Shown in pieces: positions 7,420 to 12,944 of a stretch of 16,208 nucleotides of DNA. A program made the translations under genes and the position numbers. The first letter of the stretch is position 1, and each line of letters starts with the position of its first letter. The notes below the pieces were generated by a model that saw only the letters and a list, made by a program, of their open reading frames with translations, was not told where the DNA came from and ran no database searches. This stretch comes from DATKKX01 sp035542775 (GTDB lineage Bacteria > Planctomycetota > Phycisphaerae > UBA1845 > UTPLA1), in the NCBI GenBank assembly GCA_035542775.1, contig DATKKX010000381.1, forward strand, positions 1-16,208, written 5' to 3'.

Positions 7420-7674
7420 CGGCGGCGGGGCAACGTCCCTGCGCCCGCTCCGCGCCCTCTGGTCGCTGAAGCTGAACGCCGATCGCTGACAGCTTTCCCG
7501 CGGCCATGTCCCAACCGGCCTTCTGGCAGGTGTGTGGGATTGCGTGCAAGTGCGTGGATGTGCACTTTTTTTTCTGCGAGGCTTTGCAGCCGGCGGATTC
7601 GCCGCCACGGAGGCACCGATGCAGCAGCGTGAGGAGGACAAATACAAGCTAAGAGCCTCTAACATAACCCGTGG

Positions 7675-7714
7675 CACCGGCGTCTCGCCGGTGGATTCAC
7701 GGGCCGGAGGCCCG
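7675..7714. repeat. Two tandem perfect stem-loops with three-base loops
   Basis: The first is CACCGGCG (7675-7682), TCT, CGCCGGTG (7686-7693). The second is CGGGCC (7700-7705), GGA, GGCCCG (7709-7714). GTGG precedes the first and CACCAC follows the second, so the pair itself is bracketed by short inverted flanks. It matches intergenic elements I remember as frequent in planctomycete genomes, which often appear as spurious small proteins containing GTGVSPV. Confidence 0.65.
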
Positions 7715-7747
7715 CACCACAGGAGGTTCTGTTCGACGCTCTAAAAA

Positions 7748-7773
7748 GTTGCGCCTGGTTGCGGCTGGTTGCG
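7748..7773. repeat. 10-bp tandem repeat GTTGCGSCTG
   Basis: GTTGCGCCTG (7748-7757), GTTGCGGCTG (7758-7767), then GTTGCG (7768-7773) followed by TTTTT. Twenty bases later the same hexamer forms the perfect palindrome GTTGCGCAAC (7793-7802). Confidence 0.6.
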
Positions 7774-7819
7774 TTTTTCTTGGGAATCCCGCGTTGCGCA
7801 ACCGCCGAGAGCTGACGGA

Positions 7820-7834
7820 AGGGCCGACGGCCCT
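7820..7834 (-). terminator. Stem-loop downstream of the ferredoxin reductase gene
   Basis: AGGGCC (7820-7825), loop GAC, GGCCCT (7829-7834), located 19 bases past the stop codon of the minus-strand reductase gene. There is no T-run after it on the minus strand, so it may be a weak terminator, a 3' end stabiliser, or another member of the hairpin family. Confidence 0.35.
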
Positions 7835-7852
7835 CTTCGCTTTCAGGTAGTT

Positions 7853-8758
7853 TCAGTAGACCTCCACAAAAAACCGCCGCTCCGCCTTCAGACGGCCGGA
7901 CAGGCCGGGGTCGCCGGTTTGATCGCCGATGCGATCGAGGACCTGAGCCACGCCTTCCTCGGAGCCTTTCATGCCGCACACGTACACCAGCGTGTCCGGC
8001 CGGGCCAGGCTGGGCGACAACTCCGTGCGGTTCTGCCACATCCGCACGTGGACATACATGCGATTGTCCGGCGTGGGCAGCTCGGTCGGGAACGGGTTCT
8101 TCTCGTCCTCGCGACTGAGCGCCGTGACGTAGTGGAAGTTGGGCAGGCTCAGATATGAGCGGAACTCGTCGTCGTAGAGGATCGTGTCCGCGTACTTGAC
8201 GCCGAAGAAGAGAAACACGTGGCCCTCGTAGGCCTCGTTGAACAGCTCCTTCAGCATCCCGCGGTACGGGGCGATGCCGGTGCCGGTGGCGACGAAGATC
8301 AGGTCGCGCTGGTGAAAGTCGGGCGGCAGGAGAAAGTGCTTGCCGCTGGGACCGGTGATCCGGACGATGTCTCCCACGCCGCAGTCGCAGAGCTGCTTGG
8401 AGCACACGCCCGGTATGTCTTTCCTGCCGGTCTTCTCGTCGTCCCAAAAGTGCCGCACGACGACCGTCGAAACCGTCTGCCAGTCACCGTAGTCGCCCCG
8501 GGACTCTGAGCAGACCGAGTACAGCCGGATCTTGTACAGGCTCCCGGTCCGTGGGTCCCGCCCCTCGGGGACGACGCCGATGCTCTGGCCGGGCAGATAG
8601 GCGAGGCCCGGCGAGCTGAGCACGACGTGGGCCACCTCGTTGCGCGGCCCGCGCCACAGGGGCGTCAGGATCCGGTGCTCGAGGACTCTTGACATCAGGG
8701 GATGACTGGGTGTGAAGAGGTTCTGTGGGATGACCTTCTGCGCCAGTGTCTGCGGCAT
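7853..8758 (-). CDS. Plant-type ferredoxin-NADP+ reductase
   Basis: A 301-residue soluble flavoprotein moving electrons between ferredoxin (or flavodoxin) and NADP(H). The ATG at 8758 gives the normal family length. The frame extends to an ATG at 8893, but the added 45 residues are not conserved-looking and that ATG lies inside a hairpin. The FAD domain has RLYS (78-81) and GVCSKQLC (117-124). The NADP domain has VATGTGIAPYRGML with GTGIAP at 159-164, and CGMKG at 261-265. The chain ends in VEVY, with the C-terminal Tyr that stacks on the flavin in plastid-type enzymes. A GGGG stretch about 10 bases upstream is the only ribosome binding candidate. No ferredoxin gene is nearby. It may be transcribed separately from the transporter gene, 168 bases upstream. 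Confidence 0.92.
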   Translation of the reverse strand: MPQTLAQKVIPQNLFTPSHPLMSRVLEHRILTPLWRGPRNEVAHVVLSSPGLAYLPGQSIGVVPEGRDPRTGSLYKIRLYSVCSESRGDYGDWQTVSTVVVRHFWDDEKTGRKDIPGVCSKQLCDCGVGDIVRITGPSGKHFLLPPDFHQRDLIFVATGTGIAPYRGMLKELFNEAYEGHVFLFFGVKYADTILYDDEFRSYLSLPNFHYVTALSREDEKNPFPTELPTPDNRMYVHVRMWQNRTELSPSLARPDTLVYVCGMKGSEEGVAQVLDRIGDQTGDPGLSGRLKAERRFFVEVY

Positions 8759-8838
8759 AACCGTAAGCCCCCATATGCCGCCAGTGCCGCGGTCGGAGCA
8801 CGGCCCTGCGGGCTCGGATGCTCCTGTCCCCACGGATG

Positions 8839-8849
8839 ATAGTATCGCG
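8839..8849 (-). promoter_or_regulatory. Possible -10 region for the reductase gene
   Basis: On the minus strand CGCGATACTAT (8849-8839) contains TACTAT about 80 bases before the ATG at 8758. The same 11 bases occur upstream of the repeat protein gene at 3214-3224. No good -35 is seen at 17 bases here. Confidence 0.25.
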
Positions 8850-8890
8850 GTCGAGGGTGCGTCTGCAGGCGTGCGAAGATCACAATCAAG

Positions 8891-8913
8891 CATGCTCGGA
8901 GTGTTCGAGCATG
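8891..8913 (-). terminator. Perfect 8-bp hairpin after the MFS gene
   Basis: CATGCTCG (8891-8898), loop GAGTGTT, CGAGCATG (8906-8913), 13 bases beyond the stop of the MFS gene on the minus strand. The following minus-strand sequence (CTTGATTGTGATCTT) is only moderately T-rich, so it is a plausible but not classical intrinsic terminator. It could instead act as an operator for the reductase gene downstream. Confidence 0.45.
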
Positions 8914-8926
8914 TCGATGACCCGGT

Positions 8927-10270
8927 CTACGAGCGTCGTTCCTCTCTCGCCAGCTTGGCGAAGATCCCCATGCCGACGGCGGAGATCACGAAGGCGACGG
9001 CGAAGGCGCTCCAGCCGCTGAAGGCATACAACAGGGTCCCGACGAAAGGCGCCAGCAGGCCGCGGAGGCCGGTCAGCGAGACATGGATGCCCATGTAGAG
9101 CTCGGCCTTCTCGTCCTCGGCGAAGTGCAGGTGGCCGATGTACCAGGCGATGGCCCCACCGCTCTGGGCCAGGCCGTCCACGACACGGCCGACGATATAC
9201 GCGGTGATGGCCGCGCCGAGCAGCCCGGCCGCGGGGCTTCGCTCATGGGCCGCGGCAAGGTATGCCCCCAGCCCGCAGAACAGCAGCGATCCGCACCAGC
9301 AGCCGGAGTTGACCACGCGGAATCGCAGCACGCCGACGCGGTCGAACAGCCGGGCCCACAGCGGCAGGGTGAGGATCATGGCGATGCGGGGGATGATGTC
9401 GAGCAGGCCGTTGCTGGCCGTATAGGTGAGGTTCAGGACCTTGGTGAGGATGATGGTGTTGACCGGCATGATCATCAGGTTGGCGGTGCCGATGCACATC
9501 TGGGCGGTGCAGTAACGCGCGAAGCGGGGGTCCTGGCGCAGGGCCTCGCGCATGCGGCCGAACACCTGCCACGGCGAGACCAGCGCCGACAGGGTGAACG
9601 GCGCGATCAGATCGGCGTCGGCGGTGGAGTCGGTGCCGCCCGCCGCCCGCGCGGCCAGAGCCTTGGCTTCGCCGCGGACGTGGATCAGGCGAAACACCAG
9701 CAGGCCCACGGCGCCGATGCAGGCGATGGCGGGATAGAACCAGCGGTAGGCCGACTCGTCGCGGTCGAAGAGCAGGCCGCAGCCCAGGATGACCGGCAGG
9801 CTCATGATGGTGCGGACGATTTGAAGGCTCGCGGTGATGCGGCCGCGGTGGGTCTTGGGATAGTTGGCCCGCCATAGCCCGGCCTGGGCCGTGACCACGC
9901 CGGACATGAACACGCGGGAGAGGCAGATCTGCAGGGCGAAGATCCATCCGCCGAAGCCCGAGTTGGGCGTGAAGGCCACGGAGAAGGCGACGGCCACGGC
10001 GGCGGCGGCCAGGGCCATGAAGACGGGCAGCTTTCGGCGGCCGACCAGCATGGCGCCCCACAGGAGGCTGGAGAGGTTGGCGAAGGCGGGGGTGGCCTGG
10101 ACGATGGTGATGAGCAGGTCGGTGCCGCCGAAGGTCTTGCTGACCACGACGGCGGAGACGGTTCCCTCGACCAGCCCGGCGAACAGGCCCCAGAGGAACA
10201 GGTGCCGTATCTCGATGGCGAAGTTTCGGCGTGCCATGAAAGGCACGCGGCCTATGCCGAAAAGGTCCAC
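8927..10270 (-). CDS. MFS-type transporter, 12 membrane segments
   Basis: A 447-residue integral membrane protein. The GTG at 10270 is chosen because AAGGA lies 6 bases upstream and a good -10 box sits about 46 bases upstream. Longer versions starting at 10336 or 10390 lack a ribosome binding site and would cross that promoter. About 12 hydrophobic segments are visible in two sets of six, separated by a polar loop of roughly 60 residues with an Ala-rich part and a basic part (FGRMREALRQDPRFARY). This layout and the short cytoplasmic loop motifs (for example GRRKLPVF after segment 2, and ARLFDRVGVLRFR in the second half) fit the major facilitator superfamily. The substrate cannot be told from sequence. 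The gap of about 167 bases to the gene upstream contains a strong hairpin, so it probably has its own promoter. Confidence 0.8.
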   Translation of the reverse strand: MDLFGIGRVPFMARRNFAIEIRHLFLWGLFAGLVEGTVSAVVVSKTFGGTDLLITIVQATPAFANLSSLLWGAMLVGRRKLPVFMALAAAAVAVAFSVAFTPNSGFGGWIFALQICLSRVFMSGVVTAQAGLWRANYPKTHRGRITASLQIVRTIMSLPVILGCGLLFDRDESAYRWFYPAIACIGAVGLLVFRLIHVRGEAKALAARAAGGTDSTADADLIAPFTLSALVSPWQVFGRMREALRQDPRFARYCTAQMCIGTANLMIMPVNTIILTKVLNLTYTASNGLLDIIPRIAMILTLPLWARLFDRVGVLRFRVVNSGCWCGSLLFCGLGAYLAAAHERSPAAGLLGAAITAYIVGRVVDGLAQSGGAIAWYIGHLHFAEDEKAELYMGIHVSLTGLRGLLAPFVGTLLYAFSGWSAFAVAFVISAVGMGIFAKLAREERRS

Positions 10271-10311
10271 GGGAGGTCCTTCTTGTGGTCGAATCAGAGC
10301 CGCCTGTCCGG

Positions 10312-10324
10312 GCGTATTATACGC
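10312..10324 (-). promoter_or_regulatory. Consensus -10 box inside a palindrome, MFS promoter
   Basis: The perfect inverted repeat GCGTATTATACGC (6-bp arms, one central base) contains TATAAT on the minus strand at 10321-10316, about 46 bases before the GTG start at 10270. No clear -35 hexamer is found 16-18 bases upstream, which fits a promoter needing an activator or an operator overlapping the -10. Confidence 0.5.
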
Positions 10325-10386
10325 TTGAAAGGCCATGGTGCGCGAAGGGAAGGAGACGCGGCGAAGCGGCCAAACACAGGCAGACA

Positions 10387-10412
10387 GCAAGAGCTCTGTG
10401 CCATGCTCTTGC
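10387..10412 (-). terminator. Perfect 8-bp hairpin after the zinc-ribbon membrane gene
   Basis: GCAAGAGC (10387-10394), 10-base loop, GCTCTTGC (10405-10412), starting 25 bases beyond the stop of the minus-strand gene at 10438. The minus-strand continuation TGTCTGCCTGTGTTTGG is only partly T-rich. It is a reasonable terminator separating this gene from the MFS gene. Confidence 0.5.
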
Positions 10413-10437
10413 GCCAGTTGCGCCCGATACGCTCAGA

Positions 10438-11778
10438 TCACTCCATGACGAACGTGAATCGCTTCTTGAAATGGAGGTAATACAGGCCGATCAGGCGCAT
10501 GGACACAATGCTGAGGTAGAAGTCAATGGCGTTGTAAAGCAAATCGCCGGCAATGCCGGGGAGTTGGGGCACTTGCGGCAGGTTGAGGCTCATCCCCATC
10601 TTCAGCACCAGCAGGCCCATCAGTCCGAGGATGCTGGCGGAACTGGCCACCAAGAGCATGAGCCAGAGGCTCAAATAGGGCAGGAAGGTGCGGATGATGG
10701 TGGTGAAGATCAGGTCGAGGCGGAGAATCTGCGCGGGCGCGTTGAAGGCGAAGAGCATCAGGAAGATCGGCCACAGGAACATGCCAACGCCGACGAGGAA
10801 CACCAGGTTCAGGCCTGAGGACAGCGTGATCGGCAGGACTCCGTTGGACAGGAGAATCATGTAGATGCTGGCTGGCAGCATCGCGCATGCGATCGCGCCG
10901 ATGTACTTGACAAGCGGCTTGATCACATCCTCCATGGCCCCGTCTTCGATCTTGATGCCCGGCAGATCCTCCGAACCTGATGCCGTGTCCTGGATCACGG
11001 AGAGCTTGACGGCCGCGATCCATCCTCGGATGGCAAACATGGCGATGAAGAAGACCGGCCCGATGAAGCACGGAAGAAAGGGGAAGACGTGGCCCAGGAG
11101 TATTCGAATGGAATCGGCAAACAGGATCATGCCGAAGACCACGCCGTTATTGGTGCTGATGAACGGATAACCGAAGGAGTAGAGTGCATCGGCCCAGTAG
11201 CTGCGCTTGGGGGCCTGAATAGCGTCCATGGCCAGGTTACTGCCGCCGTGCGGGATCCAGGAGCGGTCGGAGGCATAGCTCGCGGCGGGGGCGGTGGTGA
11301 CGGCCTGTGCCGTCGGCGGCGGCGACGTCTTGACATAGGCGCCGGTCGCGACGTTGAAGCCACAGTCGACGCAGAGCACAGCCCCCGGCGCCAGGGTCTT
11401 AAGGCAAAGTGGACAAGCCAGGCCGAGCCTGCCGGAGGGCGAGGCCGCTATAGGTTGTGCGATCGGGATCTTGTCGCCGAGAACGTCGCTCTGGGACATG
11501 GACAAATCGGCGGAGCCGTTCAGGTCGACGGGCAGGATGTCCAGTTCTGCAGGCACGAGTGTGGCGGATTCGGCAGCTGGTTTGGGCGGATCGCGGGTGG
11601 GCTGTTTTTTCACCGCAGACTGCCCGGCGGCAGCCCGCAAGGTCTCGCTGGCCTGCTTGAACTTCTCGGGGGAGATCCTGAAGACCTTCTTGCACCCCGG
11701 ACAGGACAGGCTCTTGCCCGCCTGAGCGGAAGGGATCTTCATCACCTTGCCGCATTTGCATTTGATGCGTAATGCCAC
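10438..11778 (-). CDS. Double zinc-ribbon protein with multi-pass membrane domain
   Basis: A 446-residue protein starting at GTG 11778 with GGAG 8 bases upstream. A first metal-binding knot lies at the N-terminus (Cys7, Cys9, Cys26, Cys29; KCKCGK ... CPGCKK), of the MJ0042/CxxC finger style common in planctomycetes. A Pro/Ala-rich linker follows, then a conserved stretch with SMSQSD and AASPSGRLGL leading into a second zinc ribbon (Cys122, Cys125, Cys136, Cys139). Hydrophobic segments follow at about 211-231, 236-258, 290-312, 320-346, 365-395 and 412-435. It probably sits in the cytoplasmic membrane with both fingers in the cytoplasm. The first 150 residues are paralogous to the protein encoded at 11953-12540. 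The function is unknown; a role in regulation or complex assembly would be a guess. Confidence 0.82.
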   Translation of the reverse strand: MALRIKCKCGKVMKIPSAQAGKSLSCPGCKKVFRISPEKFKQASETLRAAAGQSAVKKQPTRDPPKPAAESATLVPAELDILPVDLNGSADLSMSQSDVLGDKIPIAQPIAASPSGRLGLACPLCLKTLAPGAVLCVDCGFNVATGAYVKTSPPPTAQAVTTAPAASYASDRSWIPHGGSNLAMDAIQAPKRSYWADALYSFGYPFISTNNGVVFGMILFADSIRILLGHVFPFLPCFIGPVFFIAMFAIRGWIAAVKLSVIQDTASGSEDLPGIKIEDGAMEDVIKPLVKYIGAIACAMLPASIYMILLSNGVLPITLSSGLNLVFLVGVGMFLWPIFLMLFAFNAPAQILRLDLIFTTIIRTFLPYLSLWLMLLVASSASILGLMGLLVLKMGMSLNLPQVPQLPGIAGDLLYNAIDFYLSIVSMRLIGLYYLHFKKRFTFVME

Positions 11779-11847
11779 GAGCGCCGCTCCGAAAGCCGAA
11801 GTCAGGGCGCGAGGCCGGCTCGCAACCGCGGTTCAACGTCAATCACC

Positions 11848-11877
11848 AGTGTACACAATTGAGCCCCCTCGAATCAA
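11848..11877 (-). promoter_or_regulatory. Possible promoter of the zinc-ribbon membrane gene
   Basis: On the minus strand TTGATT (11877-11872) and TACACT (11853-11848) are 18 bases apart, about 70 bases before the GTG at 11778. The -10 overlaps GTGTACAC, a perfect 8-bp palindrome. The plus-strand octamer TGTACACA (11850-11857) recurs upstream of the paralogous gene at 12602-12609. Confidence 0.3.
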
Positions 11878-11952
11878 TGGTAGGACCGGCGGCCTGACCC
11901 GGCGGCAGCGTTCACAGGACATGTCGGAGTAACGAGGTCGAGCGGGCTGCCG

Positions 11953-12540
11953 TCACCCGCTTTTCGGCGCGGGCTGAAAAATGCCACGGAGTCGCGCCCA
12001 GAAGCCCCGTTTGGAAGACGCAGAACGCTTCTTGCCTGTGCGGCCCTCGGCTTCATTCGCTCTGATATCGTCAGCCAACGAGGTTTTGATATAGGTCCTC
12101 GTCGAGGCGTTGAAGCCGCAATCTAAGCAGATCACGCTTCCCACCGGCAGCTTCTTCCTGCACAGCGGGCAGGTCAGGCCGAGCTTGCCGGAAGGTGAAG
12201 CCGCGGTGGGCTTCGCGTCCGGGATGATGTCGCTGAGGATGTCGCTTTGAGAGACGGAGAGGTCCCCGGACGACCAGTCGATCTTCTCGGGGAGCAGATC
12301 AAGCTCGACAGGGGCGGGCAAGGGCGCTTCGGCCTTGGGCTTGGCGACGGGTGGAGCTTTCTTGGCCGGCGCCGGCGGGGCCTTGGCGGCAGCGGCGGAG
12401 GCCGCCGATTCCGCCTTTCTGAACTTTTCCGCCGGGATGCGGAAGGCCTTCTTGCAGCCCGGGCATAGCAGCTTCTTGTCCGCAAGCTGCGATGAGATCT
12501 TCAGAGACTTGCCGCACGTGCATTTAATCCGCAGGGCCAT
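11953..12540 (-). CDS. Soluble double zinc-ribbon protein, paralogue of the membrane form
   Basis: A 195-residue protein starting at ATG 12540 (MALRIKCTCGK, aligned exactly with its neighbour's MALRIKCKCGK, which fixes the start). The ribosome binding site is weak (GGGG, 8 bases away). The first metal knot has Cys7, Cys9, Cys26 and Cys29. A Lys/Ala/Pro linker follows (about 41-75), then a conserved block ELDLLPEKI...SVSQSDIL...AASPSGKLGL, then the second ribbon at Cys124, Cys127, Cys138 and Cys141. After residue 160 it ends in a short basic tail (GRTGKKRSASSKRGFWARL) with no membrane segments. It is a tandem duplicate of the gene at 10438-11778, 174 bases upstream of it, either shortened or never fused to the membrane part. 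The function is unknown. Confidence 0.8.
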   Translation of the reverse strand: MALRIKCTCGKSLKISSQLADKKLLCPGCKKAFRIPAEKFRKAESAASAAAAKAPPAPAKKAPPVAKPKAEAPLPAPVELDLLPEKIDWSSGDLSVSQSDILSDIIPDAKPTAASPSGKLGLTCPLCRKKLPVGSVICLDCGFNASTRTYIKTSLADDIRANEAEGRTGKKRSASSKRGFWARLRGIFQPAPKSG

Positions 12541-12612
12541 GGGAAGAACCCCAGTGAAACGCCGATTTCGGATGACCCTTCGATAACCCGCGAATGCGGG
12601 ATGTACACATGT

Positions 12613-12641
12613 AGCATACACGATGCGGCGGTGGAATCCAA
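12613..12641 (-). promoter_or_regulatory. Possible promoter of the short zinc-ribbon gene
   Basis: On the minus strand TTGGAT (12641-12636), 17 bases, TATGCT (12618-12613), about 73 bases before the ATG at 12540. Matches to consensus are partial (TTG and TAT..T). The octamer TGTACACA (plus strand 12602-12609) lies just downstream, near the expected transcription start. Confidence 0.32.
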
Positions 12642-12908
12642 GAACATTGCGGATTACCGGCCGCCGATTGGGACTGATAAACCGCTTTGGCGGGCTCTGA
12701 GAAGGCGGTTGCTGCGTAAATGCTTGCGACGCGGATTAGCCAGGCCAGCTCAGCCCACAAGATCGTCCTCCGGCACCAGACCTGGTGGGAAGGTGGACAT
12801 GGCGGCGAGAAAAAGCATGTAGACGAATTTCGTGCGTTCGGTCATAAGCGAGATGCCGAATTCGAGTCAGTCGCCTATGACGCAGGCCTGATCGCAACGC
12901 AGCTCACG

Positions 12909-12928
12909 CCGACATCCCCGAGCGTCGG
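12909..12928 (-). terminator. Weak hairpin after the coiled-coil gene
   Basis: CCGAC (12909-12913), 10-base loop, GTCGG (12924-12928), 16 bases beyond the stop of the minus-strand coiled-coil gene. There is no T-run; it is supported mainly by its position. Confidence 0.27.
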
Positions 12929-12944
12929 AAACCGGGCGGCAGCG

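Larger units (their letters stand above)
7222..7852. other. Non-coding repeat cluster of about 630 bp
   Basis: No credible gene is seen. The stretch holds a weak ATCGA/TCGAT hairpin followed by TTTT (7320-7339), an 8-T run (7566-7573), stem-loops at 7401-7419, 7675-7714 and 7820-7834, and a tandem 10-bp repeat at 7748-7773. The part near 7600-7620 (GCCACGGAGGCACCGA) resembles degenerate planctomycete intergenic repeats as I remember them. Frames in it are short, Arg-rich and lack ribosome binding sites. Confidence 0.55.
12541..12944. other. 404-bp gap between the coiled-coil gene and the zinc-ribbon gene
   Basis: It holds the likely promoter of the 12540 gene (12613-12641), a CCCGC/GCGGG hairpin (about 12587-12600) in its leader, a CACCAG/CTGGTG inverted repeat near 12774-12787, and a possible terminator for the coiled-coil gene (12909-12928). 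A plus-strand frame from 12720 was considered but runs antisense into the coiled-coil gene and has no ribosome binding site. Confidence 0.5.

Noticed and set aside
7659..8447. 262-codon minus-strand frame overlapping the ferredoxin reductase
   Set aside because: It is out of frame with the reductase, which has all family motifs, and its translation is Arg-rich without any pattern.
8759..8893. 45-residue N-terminal extension of the ferredoxin reductase
   Set aside because: Its ATG lies inside a perfect hairpin and the extension is not typical of the family; ATG 8758 gives the usual length of about 300 residues.
10271..10390. 40-residue N-terminal extension of the MFS transporter
   Set aside because: No ribosome binding site is seen at the upstream starts, and the extension would include the TATAAT palindrome; GTG 10270 has AAGGA at the right distance.
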